In this document: positions 9,044-16,734 of the stretch, one piece after another
Position numbering within the stretch: position 1 is the first letter of the stretch
How the letters are laid out: every line of letters begins with the position of its first letter
Assembly: GCA_022844275.1 (NCBI GenBank)
Contig: JALHMB010000003.1
Span: 620,001-684,000, forward strand
DNA from: Hyphomicrobiaceae bacterium
GTDB lineage: Bacteria; Pseudomonadota; Alphaproteobacteria; Rhizobiales; Hyphomicrobiaceae
Length of the DNA: 64,000 nucleotides
Reading direction: 5' to 3'
The notes under the pieces: model-generated
The model's input: only the letters and a program-made list of their open reading frames with translations
The model's database searches: none
Told to the model about the DNA's origin: nothing
Made by a program: the position numbers and the translations under genes

Positions 9044-9071
9044 GAACACCTTAGATGTTCTGGAGTTGTTC
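9044..9071. promoter_or_regulatory. Predicted LexA operator (SOS box)
   Basis: GTTC-N7-GTTC is present at 9057-9071, the direct-repeat SOS box known from Alphaproteobacteria. It lies 109 bases upstream of the lexA start codon. A further half-site, GAAC at 9044-9047, makes an inverted GAACA-N7-TGTTC arrangement that shares the first GTTC, so three half-sites are spaced about one helical turn apart. Confidence 0.75.
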
Positions 9072-9433
9072 CGCAAGCCCCCAAGATAGGATGCGTTCGC
9101 CTGTGCATACGTTCCCGCCAAACGTGCAAGCGTGCATTCATGGGAGACCAGTTCAGGCTGTATTCATGGCTTCCCGCGTAGGGTCGTGCGGCTGGCTGGA
9201 GAGCTGGACCTATCTGTCACGTCTCTGGCCGCATCGGGTCTCGAACCCGCGCGACAAATTCCGAGCCCGGAAGCGGCCGCGCGCGTCGCGCTTTGGGTGC
9301 TACTGCAGATGCAGCCGTGCATCGCGGCCGCAGCTTTCGAGGATCCGTTCAGACCTTTTGCTCCCGAGACACGCCACCAGTGGCATAGTTAAAGGGACGT
9401 CGCGCATAGGCGGCGTCCGCTAACGGGTTGACA
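9072..9433. other. Intergenic region between the lexA operator and a small secreted protein gene
   Basis: No convincing gene is seen in these 362 bases. Several frames stay open by chance but lack ribosome-binding sites and recognisable composition. A sequence near 9240-9260 faintly resembles a tRNA T-arm on the minus strand but has no matching acceptor or anticodon arms. Confidence 0.5.
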
Positions 9434-9679
9434 ATGACACGTGCCGCACTGATTGCCGCCTTGTTCCTCCTGCTGCCGGTCCTGGCGGCGGCAGAATCAC
9501 CGCGTCCGCAGTCAACTACTTCGGCCGAGCCGGCGCCGTTCGTAATTGCGGAGGCCTCATGTGCCAGCCTCTGCAGCCAGCGCCACAACCAGTGCCGGAT
9601 CTCGACACGGGGCTCTCCGCGCTGCGACGCCGAGCTTCAGCGCTGCCTGAAGGGTTGCCTCGCCTCGAAGGGGCGCTAG
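9434..9679 (+). CDS. Small secreted cysteine-patterned protein
   Basis: An 81-residue predicted exported protein of no family I recognise. Residues 1-20 are a classic signal peptide (basic start, AALIAALFLLLPVLAAA, cleavage near AAAES). The mature part is short and has six cysteines with mirror-symmetric spacing, C-x3-C-x6-C-x9-C-x6-C-x3-C, which suggests a disulfide-bonded helical hairpin. ATG 9434 is used; an in-frame TTG at 9428 is also possible. It lies alone between lexA and aidB, both read away from or past it, so context says little about its job. Confidence 0.65.
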   Translation: MTRAALIAALFLLLPVLAAAESPRPQSTTSAEPAPFVIAEASCASLCSQRHNQCRISTRGSPRCDAELQRCLKGCLASKGR

Positions 9680-9793
9680 CTTAGGTCCGGGCGCTCTTGC
9701 GGCTCGGCTCTACCGATGCGACTCTCGTTCCCCAGCGCAGGATCGTAGGCGGATTTGAGCCGGCTGCGTGCCATGGATCGCGGGGAGGCCACC

Positions 9794-11461
9794 ATGCCCG
9801 CACTGTTCTCGACCCACGAGGTCACCAACCAATCCCCGCAGTTCGCGGACCGCAATCTCTTTGCCGATGACGCGCCCCTGCAGGCGGCCGTCTCGCGCTA
9901 TTCGCCTGACGTCGTCGCCGCGCTCAACGAGCTCGGCATCTCCTTAGGCAGCCGCGAGGCCTTCGAACGCGGACGTCTAGCCAATGAGCATCCGCCGCGC
10001 CTCAAAACGCATGATCGCCAGGGCCGACGGCTCGATATCGTCGAGTTCCATCCGGCCTATCACGAATGCCTCGCGACAAGCTTCGCCGCCGGCCTCCACT
10101 GCAGTACGTGGGACCATCTGGCGACCCCCGGTGCAACCCCGCGACCAGGCGCTCAGGTGGCGCGCGCCGCCGGCTTCTACATGGCCGCGCAGATGGAAGC
10201 TGGGCATTGCTGCCCGATCACCATGACACACGCCGCAGTGTCGACCTTGCGGCTCTCGCCGGAGCTCGCCGCTGAGTGGCTGCCACGCATCCTCTCGCGC
10301 ACGTACGACGCGAGCTTCCGGCCGGCGGGCGAGAAGGCCTCGGTCACGTTCGGCATGGGCATGACCGAGAAGCAGGGCGGCACGGATGTGCGCACGAACA
10401 CCACCGCGGCCGAGCCGATCGCACCGGGGGCCGGCGGCGGGACACATCGTCTCATCGGACACAAGTGGTTCATGTCGGCGCCGATGAGCGATGCCTTCCT
10501 CGTCCTCGCGCAGGCACCGGGCGGTCTTTCCTGCTTCCTCGTGCCTCGCTTCCTGGCCGACGGCGCAGTCAACGCACTTCACTTCCAGCGCCTGAAGGAC
10601 AAGCTGGGCAATCGCTCGAATGCCTCATCGGAAGTGGAGTTCGAAGGAGCCGAAGGCTGGCTCGTCGGCGAAGAAGGCCGTGGCGTGCCAGCGATTATCG
10701 AGATGGTCACGGCGACCCGACTCGATTGCGCGGTCTCTTCTGCGGGGCTGATGCGCCTCGCGCTCGCCAATGCGATCCACCACGCGCGCCATCGCACCGT
10801 CTTCCAGCGGCACCTTGTAGATCAGCCCCTGATGGCCATGGTGCTTGCGGACATTGCGCTCGACGTCGAGGCCGCAATAACCCTTTCCTTCCGGCTGGCG
10901 CACGCCGTGGATGAGGCGCCGCGCGATGCGCGTCAGCGCGCCTGGGTGCGGCTGATGACGCCGGTGACAAAGCTATGGGTGTGCAAGCTCGCACCGGCGC
11001 TCGTGTACGAGGCCATGGAGTGCCTCGGCGGCAACGGCTATGTAGAGGACGGCCTGCTGGCCCGCATCTACCGCGAAGTGCCGGTCAATGCGATCTGGGA
11101 GGGCTCAGGCAATGTCATGGCGCTCGATATGTTGCGCGTCGTCCAGCGCGAGCCTGATACCCTAGCCCATGTACTCGACGAGATCGCCGCCGCCTCGGTG
11201 GGCGATGCCACGCTGTCCGGCGCGTGCGCCCGCATTCGGAACTGGCTTAGCGATCCGCAATCGATCGAGGCTCGTGGACGTCAGATATCGGAGGCTTTGG
11301 CCGTCCTTGCCGCGGCGACGCTTCTGCGCACGTGCGCCCCGCCCGCGGTCGCCGATGCCTTCATCGCAACGCGCATAGACGGTGCCCCACGACAGCTCTA
11401 CGGACAAGGCATCGAGGGCGCGGACATCCGCGGCATCCTCGACCGGGCGCTTCCGCATTAG
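9794..11461 (+). CDS. aidB: AidB-like acyl-CoA dehydrogenase
   Basis: A 555-residue flavoprotein closely resembling E. coli AidB (541 residues), the alkylation-response acyl-CoA dehydrogenase homologue. It shares an N-terminal THEVTNQSPQFADRNLF segment, GRLANEHPPRL, PITMTHAA, GMGMTEKQGGTDVRTNTT, GHKWFMSAPMSDA, FQRLKDKLGNRSNASSEVEF and PVNAIWEGSGNVMALD. AidB binds FAD and DNA and is linked to protection against methylating agents; isovaleryl-CoA dehydrogenase activity is weak. ATG 9794 has GGGGAGG six bases upstream and is preferred over in-frame starts at 9755 and 9773. A MarR-type regulator gene is convergent 10 bases downstream. Confidence 0.92.
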   Translation: MPALFSTHEVTNQSPQFADRNLFADDAPLQAAVSRYSPDVVAALNELGISLGSREAFERGRLANEHPPRLKTHDRQGRRLDIVEFHPAYHECLATSFAAGLHCSTWDHLATPGATPRPGAQVARAAGFYMAAQMEAGHCCPITMTHAAVSTLRLSPELAAEWLPRILSRTYDASFRPAGEKASVTFGMGMTEKQGGTDVRTNTTAAEPIAPGAGGGTHRLIGHKWFMSAPMSDAFLVLAQAPGGLSCFLVPRFLADGAVNALHFQRLKDKLGNRSNASSEVEFEGAEGWLVGEEGRGVPAIIEMVTATRLDCAVSSAGLMRLALANAIHHARHRTVFQRHLVDQPLMAMVLADIALDVEAAITLSFRLAHAVDEAPRDARQRAWVRLMTPVTKLWVCKLAPALVYEAMECLGGNGYVEDGLLARIYREVPVNAIWEGSGNVMALDMLRVVQREPDTLAHVLDEIAAASVGDATLSGACARIRNWLSDPQSIEARGRQISEALAVLAAATLLRTCAPPAVADAFIATRIDGAPRQLYGQGIEGADIRGILDRALPH

Positions 11462-11471
11462 CGGTTATGCT

Positions 11472-11933
11472 CTAGGCAGCCTTGGAGGCCGAGGTCGAGC
11501 TGAGGCCGCCGATGATGGCCTCGAGCGCTGCGAGCAGATCATCGCGCCGGAGATCCGGAAGCTGCTGGAGCAGGCGCTCTTCCACCCGGCGCGCGGCAGG
11601 CTTGGTCGCCAGGAGAACCTCACGGCCCTCGGGCGTCAGCCGCACGACGTAGGCGCGCGCGTCCGAACGCGAGCGGCGTCTATTCAGCAACCCGCGCTTG
11701 ACGAGCCGCTTGACGATATCCGCGAGCGTCGATCGATCTATACCGGTCGCCTCGACGATCTGCGTCTGGCTCCCGCTCTCCAGAACCTCGAGAGCGGCAA
11801 GCACGGCGAACTGACGCGGGGTCAGCTCGGCGCCGGAAGTCTCGCTCGCGAAAAGCTCATCTGCTGCCTGGCTGGCCCGATGGAGCATGTGGATCGCGGA
11901 CGATTCCAGCTCGTGAGAAGTCTCTTCTCGCAT
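11472..11933 (-). CDS. MarR family transcriptional regulator
   Basis: A 153-residue winged-helix regulator. The core reads LTPRQFAVLAALEV, then QTQIVEATGIDRSTLADIVKRLVKRGLLNRRRSRSDARAYVVRLTPEGREVL, which covers the recognition helix and the beta-wing of MarR proteins. The C-terminal helix would form the dimer interface. Such proteins usually repress a neighbouring gene and release DNA on binding a small phenolic or lipophilic ligand. An imperfect dyad upstream at 12047-12062 is a candidate operator. The regulated gene is not clear; aidB is convergent and SufE is divergent. Confidence 0.9.
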   Translation of the reverse strand: MREETSHELESSAIHMLHRASQAADELFASETSGAELTPRQFAVLAALEVLESGSQTQIVEATGIDRSTLADIVKRLVKRGLLNRRRSRSDARAYVVRLTPEGREVLLATKPAARRVEERLLQQLPDLRRDDLLAALEAIIGGLSSTSASKAA

Positions 11934-12241
11934 GTCTATGCGCCCTCGTTAAACAGGGGGGATCGCGTATGGCCCATCAGCACACGGAAACACGGCGGTT
12001 GCATGGCGCCGAGCCGTCGAGCGGCTTGCCCGCGACCCATAGGACCTTGCTTTATCAAGCAATTGTTCAGTATCCCGCACGCACCCATGCTCCGGCACTT
12101 CGGCCAACACTTCTTTTCCCTATGCCAATAAGCCGTGTCCCGCCCAAAAGGTTCCCGCGCCTGCCCTCGCTTCGCACTTGCCTTGAGCCGCCGGCGCCCC
12201 ACGTGTAGGACATCAGCATTCCGAAACCTGTCAGGCCACCC
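11934..12241. promoter_or_regulatory. Divergent control region between MarR and SufE genes
   Basis: This 308-base stretch separates two divergent genes and should hold both promoters. The only element I can point to is an imperfect dyad, TTGCTTTATCAAGCAA at 12047-12062 (6-bp arms TTGCTT/AAGCAA), a possible operator for the MarR protein. No gene is supported. Confidence 0.4.
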
Positions 12242-12673
12242 ATGACGCTGGACGACATTCGCGCCGACTTCGCCCTCCTCGATGACTGGGAGGACAAGTA
12301 CCGCTACGTCATCGAGCTCGGCCGCGCGCTCCCGACCTTCGAGGAGGCCCAACGCACGCCCGAGAACAAGGTGCGCGGTTGCGTCAGTCAGGTCTGGCTC
12401 GCGACGCGCTGGCCGGAGGGGAGCGCCGGTGCGCCCGTGCTGGACATGCAGGGCGACAGCGACGCGCATATCGTCCGCGGCCTCGTCGCGATCCTGCTGA
12501 CGCTTTATGCCGGCAAGACAGCTGACGAGGTGCTCGGCACCAACGCTCGCGCGGTCTTCGGCGAGCTCGGCCTCTCCGACCACCTGACAGCCCAGCGCTC
12601 CAATGGTCTCAGCTCCATGGTCGAGCGCGTCCGCGCCGACGCCCAGGCGGCGCTCGCCACGCAGGGTGGGTGA
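12242..12673 (+). CDS. sufE: SufE family sulfur-acceptor protein
   Basis: A 143-residue SufE-type protein, which accepts persulfide sulfur from a cysteine desulfurase such as SufS for Fe-S cluster building. The family pattern is clear: LDDWEDKYRYVIELGRALP, ENKVRGCVSQVWL with the acceptor Cys47, then HIVRGLVAILLTLYAGKT and LGLSDHLTAQRSNGLSSMVERVR. No suf operon is adjacent; the gene is solitary and convergent with a PLP-enzyme gene of the transsulfuration family 24 bases away. Confidence 0.94.
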   Translation: MTLDDIRADFALLDDWEDKYRYVIELGRALPTFEEAQRTPENKVRGCVSQVWLATRWPEGSAGAPVLDMQGDSDAHIVRGLVAILLTLYAGKTADEVLGTNARAVFGELGLSDHLTAQRSNGLSSMVERVRADAQAALATQGG

Positions 12674-12697
12674 AGTCGCTTCGAAGACGCGAGCCCG

Positions 12698-13834
12698 TCA
12701 GCCCAATGCAGCATCCAGATCGGCTATGAGGTCGGCGGGATCCTCGAGGCCGACGGACATACGCAGCAGATCTGGGGGGCAGGGTGTGCCGGCGCCCTCG
12801 ACGCTGGCGCGATGCTCGACGAGGCTTTCGACGCCGCCGAGCGATGTCGCCCGCTTCCAGAGTTTCACGCGCGCCGCAACGGCGATGGCTGCGGCGTCGC
12901 CGCCGGCCACACGGATCGAGAGCATCCCGCTGAAACCGCCGCGCATCTGCTTTGCCGCGACGTTGTGCCCAGGCCCCGGCAGCCCCGGATAGAGAACTTC
13001 CGCAACACGTCGATCACCTGCGAAATGCCGCGCGATGGTCATGGCCGCAGCCGACTGATGCGCGACGCGCACGTGCAGCGTCCGCATACCACGGAGCAAC
13101 AGCGAGGCCTCGAAGGGCGAGAGCACGGCGCCGAGACCTGAGCGCAGGCTCCTCGCGCGGTCGAGAACCGCATCCTCGCGTGCGAAACACAGCGCGCCAG
13201 CAATGATGTCCGAATGACCGTTGAGATACTTGGTCGCCGAGTGCATGACGATATCGGCACCGAGCGCGATCGGCTGGCTCAGCACCGGCGTTGCCACCGT
13301 CGAATCGACACCGAGCAGCGCGCCTGCCTGATGCGCCGCTTCGGCAGCCGCGGCGATGTCGCTGATGCCCCAGAGCGGATTGGCCGGCGTCTCGATCCAC
13401 ACCATGCGCGTTTTGCCAGGACGAATGGCGGCGCGAATGGCATCCGGACTCGTGGCATCGACGAAGGTTGCTTCGATGCCGAGCGTAGGCGCTGTGTTCG
13501 CAAGCCAGCCCTTAAGTGCCCAGTACATGACCTCGGGTGCGACGACGTGCGCCGGCCGCTCGAGAGCGAGGAAAGCCGTTGTCGCCGCGGCCATTCCCGA
13601 GCCCATAAGCAGGCATGCGGCGGCACCTTCGAGCGCCTGCAGCACACTCTCCGCCTGACGCACGTTGGGATTATCGGGCCGCGCGTAGATGTAGCCGCGG
13701 CTATAGGCGTTGTCCGGATCGCGCTCGAAGGTCGAGGCCATCTGGATCGGCGGCACGATCGCGCCCGTCACGGGATCGACGGTACCACCAGCTTGCGCGG
13801 CGATCGTGCTCGGCTGCCACTTCGACTTGCTCAA
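12698..13834 (-). CDS. Cys/Met metabolism PLP-dependent enzyme (cystathionine gamma-synthase/lyase family)
   Basis: A 378-residue fold-type I PLP enzyme. The internal aldimine lysine is Lys202 in SATKYLNGHSD and the PLP-ring Asp is Asp177 in GVDSTVATP; GYIYARPDNPNVRQAE and the GGVESLVEHRAS segment near the C-terminus are family hallmarks. Members include cystathionine gamma-synthase, cystathionine lyases, methionine gamma-lyase and O-acetylhomoserine sulfhydrylase; the sequence seen here does not settle which. The start is TTG 13834, with GAGG about nine bases upstream. It follows the unknown protein and methyltransferase genes on the same strand with small gaps, suggesting one transcript. 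Confidence 0.88.
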   Translation of the reverse strand: MSKSKWQPSTIAAQAGGTVDPVTGAIVPPIQMASTFERDPDNAYSRGYIYARPDNPNVRQAESVLQALEGAAACLLMGSGMAAATTAFLALERPAHVVAPEVMYWALKGWLANTAPTLGIEATFVDATSPDAIRAAIRPGKTRMVWIETPANPLWGISDIAAAAEAAHQAGALLGVDSTVATPVLSQPIALGADIVMHSATKYLNGHSDIIAGALCFAREDAVLDRARSLRSGLGAVLSPFEASLLLRGMRTLHVRVAHQSAAAMTIARHFAGDRRVAEVLYPGLPGPGHNVAAKQMRGGFSGMLSIRVAGGDAAAIAVAARVKLWKRATSLGGVESLVEHRASVEGAGTPCPPDLLRMSVGLEDPADLIADLDAALG

Positions 13835-13853
13835 CGTACGTGTCCTCAGCAGT

Positions 13854-14417
13854 TCAGCGCGGCTTGGTGAAAATGCGCAATGTCTTGAACGCGCCCGTCT
13901 CGGTGAACCCGCGCGCCTTCTTCAAGCCCTCGATCACCGCAAGCGTATTCTTGTAGCCGTCCGAACCCGTGTAGAAGTGCATCTCGCCACAGGGTTTCAG
14001 CGCATCCGCAAGCATGAGCGTCATTTCGAGATCGGTCAGCGCGCCATAGGCGTCGTTCTTCTCCGTGCGGAACTCGCAAGCATGGAAATTTGTCACGTAG
14101 TCGAGCGCCGGCAGCAGACGCGGATCGAGCTGGTAGATATCACCGAAGTAGGCTTTGTACGTGGCGCCGAGACGCGGTTTCTCGATGAGGAGTTTGATGT
14201 ACGCGTCGTACTCGCCCGGCGATGCAGTGATGCCGAGCACGGCGTTGTTGGAGCCATTCTCCGCCGTCCTGAGGCCCAGAATGTGATGGCTGCCCGTGCC
14301 GAAGTGGAAGATCGAGGCGCCTTTCACACCTTTCTCTTCCAGGTACTCGGCGAAATACACGTCACAAGGGCACAGGCGCTCGTCGAGAGCCCAGCTCGCA
14401 TCCCAGAAGTTCAGCAT
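13854..14417 (-). CDS. Conserved protein of unknown function, methyltransferase-like
   Basis: A 187-residue protein that I cannot assign with confidence. It begins MLNFWDASWALDERLCPCDVYFAEYLEEKG and continues GASIFHFGTGSHHILGL, which could be a degenerate nucleotide- or SAM-binding loop, then ALKPCGEMHFYTGSDGYKNTLAVIEGLKKA. The start at 14417 is chosen because GGAG lies eight bases before it; an upstream in-frame start at 14453 would overlap the preceding methyltransferase gene. It lies between a methyltransferase and the PLP enzyme in an apparent three-gene transcript. No signal peptide or membrane segment is seen. Confidence 0.75.
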   Translation of the reverse strand: MLNFWDASWALDERLCPCDVYFAEYLEEKGVKGASIFHFGTGSHHILGLRTAENGSNNAVLGITASPGEYDAYIKLLIEKPRLGATYKAYFGDIYQLDPRLLPALDYVTNFHACEFRTEKNDAYGALTDLEMTLMLADALKPCGEMHFYTGSDGYKNTLAVIEGLKKARGFTETGAFKTLRIFTKPR

Positions 14418-14433
14418 CCAAGTACTCCAGTGA

Positions 14434-15246
14434 TCAGGCAGGCTTTCGCGCAATCGCGATCAACTCATCGAGTGTGAAGCCGATCTTGTCGCCATCGAAC
14501 GTCGGCTTGAGGAAGGCTGAGAACGCACCCTTCGCGCCCGTCAGCATGGCACGCAATTCGACGACGGTCGCTTCCGGCACCTTCATGGTCTTGCACCATG
14601 TCGCAAAATCCATGGCCTTGGGCGCGTGCTCGGTATGGACGATCTGGAGGCCCGCCGCGGCGATATCGCGCGTCCATTCGGCCGTCGTCAGCGCACGGCC
14701 ATGCGAGGGATCGCGCTTCTTCTCGAAGGCGTTATAGGCATCCGCCGCCTGCGCCAGCTCCGCCGCAGCAAAGCCCGGCGTGGTCTCGGCGTCCGGTGAG
14801 ACATTATCAACGAGCGCGAACGTGCCGCCCGGCTTCAGCACGCGCCGGCTCTCGCGCAGGAAAGCCGGAATGTCCGGAAAGTGATGCGGCGCAATGCGGC
14901 ACGTTACGAGATCGAAGCGCGCATCGGGAAAGGGCAGCCGCTCGGCATCGGCCGCAGCCGTCGTCATGTTGGCGTAGCCCTTGGAGGCCGCGAGCTTGGC
15001 CGCTTCATCGAGCATCTCGGGCGTGAGATCGCTCGCGATCACCTCACGCACGTGCGGGGCAAAGGCCAATGCCGTATGCCCGGCGCCCGTTGCGACATCG
15101 AGCGCCGCCCAATCCGAACCGGGTTTCACAAGGTCGACGAGCCGGGCGAGGCTCGCGCCCTTGGCGTGCACGACTGATGTCGCGTAGGCGGCGGCGTTGG
15201 CGCCGAACTGCTGCTGGACCAGGGTCTTGGGGGCAACTTCGGACAT
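14434..15246 (-). CDS. Class I SAM-dependent methyltransferase
   Basis: A 270-residue methyltransferase of the UbiE/Methyltransf_11 type. SAM motif I is ALDVATGAGHTALAFAP, motif II DLTPEMLDEAAK, and the post-motif region RFDLVTCRIAPHHFPDIPAFLRESRRVLKPGGTFALVDN is typical. The acceptor is unknown; UbiE itself is ruled out only weakly. AGGAGG lies about ten bases before the ATG. It is the first gene of a probable transcript with the unknown 187-residue protein and the PLP enzyme, so a role in sulfur or small-molecule methylation is conceivable. Confidence 0.9.
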   Translation of the reverse strand: MSEVAPKTLVQQQFGANAAAYATSVVHAKGASLARLVDLVKPGSDWAALDVATGAGHTALAFAPHVREVIASDLTPEMLDEAAKLAASKGYANMTTAAADAERLPFPDARFDLVTCRIAPHHFPDIPAFLRESRRVLKPGGTFALVDNVSPDAETTPGFAAAELAQAADAYNAFEKKRDPSHGRALTTAEWTRDIAAAGLQIVHTEHAPKAMDFATWCKTMKVPEATVVELRAMLTGAKGAFSAFLKPTFDGDKIGFTLDELIAIARKPA

Positions 15247-15321
15247 AGGGCGAGCCTCCTAGGCGACAAGCGGGCGGACTATACGCCGGTCGCCATGGCC
15301 CGCGAAAGGCGCGATTGTGGC

Positions 15322-15786
15322 CTACCTGCGGGGCACCTCGGGACAGCCTTTGCCTGGCGGCCGGCCCATGATCTGGACCGAGTAGAATTGCGGTGTTGCA
15401 CCCGGAGCCCGGGCGACACCTACGCCGATCTGCGTCACCTTCGGCGAGGCCATGTTCGCGCGATGGCCGGGCGAGTTCTTCCATCCCGTGATCACGGTTC
15501 CGGCGAGCGCACTCGTCGTGAAGCCCTTTTCATCGCGACGCCAGGAGAGGTTCTCGGCGAGCCAGCAGAAGCGATAACCTTTCTCCCGTACGCGCGTGTC
15601 CATGCTGCGGCCGTCTGCAGAGTGCGAAAGCGCTCCCGTCCGCGCGAGATAGGCCGCGTAGGCGCGTGCTGCGGCTGCAAGCTGCTTATTCGAGGAAAGC
15701 GTTCCGAGCTTCTGCTCGCGGCGGAAAGCATTCGTCATCTGGATGATGGCGATTTCGGTCTGGGGAAGATCAGGCAAGGTAGCCAT
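15322..15786 (-). CDS. CAP (SCP/PR1) domain protein
   Basis: A 154-residue protein made almost entirely of a CAP superfamily domain. It shows the order IIQMTNAFRREQKLGTL, AAARAYAAYLARTGALSHSADGRSMDTRVREKGYRFCWLAENL, and ITGWKNSPGHRANMASPKVTQIGVGVA, in which the His and Glu residues correspond to the CAP cavity. Bacterial members are usually exported, yet no signal peptide is seen from ATG 15786 or from the upstream in-frame GTG. The downstream gene on this strand is the methyltransferase group; the carbonic anhydrase gene is upstream. Function is unknown. Confidence 0.85.
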   Translation of the reverse strand: MATLPDLPQTEIAIIQMTNAFRREQKLGTLSSNKQLAAAARAYAAYLARTGALSHSADGRSMDTRVREKGYRFCWLAENLSWRRDEKGFTTSALAGTVITGWKNSPGHRANMASPKVTQIGVGVARAPGATPQFYSVQIMGRPPGKGCPEVPRR

Positions 15787-15836
15787 ACGCACTCACTCGA
15801 ACGCTGTTGATGGTCAGACTGTGGAGGGGGATCAGA

Positions 15837-16475
15837 TTAGAGCGGGACGAAGGCGTTGGTTGCCTCGTTGAGCACGGAGAGCTGGCCGGTCGAAATGTCG
15901 AAGTACGCACCGTGCAGGTTGAGGCGCCCCTTGCCTTCGAGCGTCTGCACGCACGGGAACGTGCGCAAATTGGCAAGCGAAACCTTCACGCCCTCGCGCT
16001 CGAGATTGGTACGAAGCACCGGAAGCGGCTGGCTGGCATTCTCGGCCAGCAGCCGGTCCCGCGCCCCATCGAGCATGGACATCCAGTTGGCGATGAACTC
16101 CGCCTCGGTTTGCTGTGCGGCATCGTGCTCGATACACGCGCGCACGCCGCCGCATCCCGAATGCCCGATGACGACGATGTGCTTCACCCTGAGGTTCAGC
16201 ACCGCGAATTCCAGCGCCGCGCTGACACCATGGTACTTGCCGTCCGTTTCGTAAGGCGGCACGAGGTTCGCGACATTGCGTACGACGAACAGCTCGCCAG
16301 GCATGGCGCTAAACACCGCTTCGGGTTCGACTCGGCTGTCACAGCAGCTCACGACCATGACATCAGGGTTCTGGCCGTGGCTGGCGAGCCGTTCGTAGTC
16401 TTCCTGGTGAGGAATGAAGTTGCGGAGCTTGAACCGCCTGTAGCGGTCGGCGAGATGGTCAGGGAAGTAGCTCAT
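15837..16475 (-). CDS. Beta-class carbonic anhydrase
   Basis: A 212-residue zinc enzyme interconverting CO2 and bicarbonate in the cytoplasm. The zinc and active-site residues are visible: Cys44, Asp46 and Arg48 in SCCDSR, and His105 and Cys108 in GHSGCGG. ALEFAVLNLRVKHIVVIGHS is the standard core. The start at 16475 gives the usual family length; upstream extension to 16649 is frame carry-over. It faces away from the tandem AAA+ gene across a 259-base gap. Confidence 0.94.
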   Translation of the reverse strand: MSYFPDHLADRYRRFKLRNFIPHQEDYERLASHGQNPDVMVVSCCDSRVEPEAVFSAMPGELFVVRNVANLVPPYETDGKYHGVSAALEFAVLNLRVKHIVVIGHSGCGGVRACIEHDAAQQTEAEFIANWMSMLDGARDRLLAENASQPLPVLRTNLEREGVKVSLANLRTFPCVQTLEGKGRLNLHGAYFDISTGQLSVLNEATNAFVPL

Positions 16476-16734
16476 GCGACGCCCATGGTGAGGGTTGCCG
16501 TCAAGGTTGTATCGGCGGGCGGGGGGCCCGTTCGGCCAAGAAATGGCTTGTGCAGCGCACAAGCGCAAGCAGGAACTTACCCATCCGGCAAGTGGGACCA
16601 CCATCGAACCGCTCTTCAACGCTGGCCTCACACCGTCCTGCGGCTTCATTCACCACATTGCCGTTTTGCGGCCCGCACCATAGCGTAGCTCTAATCGCGA
16701 AACTCTCTTCCCAGCAGCCGGCGGCAATCAAGCA

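Noticed and set aside
9230-9270. Minus-strand tRNA suggested by a T-arm-like GGGTTCGAGACCC
   Set aside because: No matching acceptor stem, D-arm or anticodon arm lies at the right distances; the T-stem pairs only four bases.
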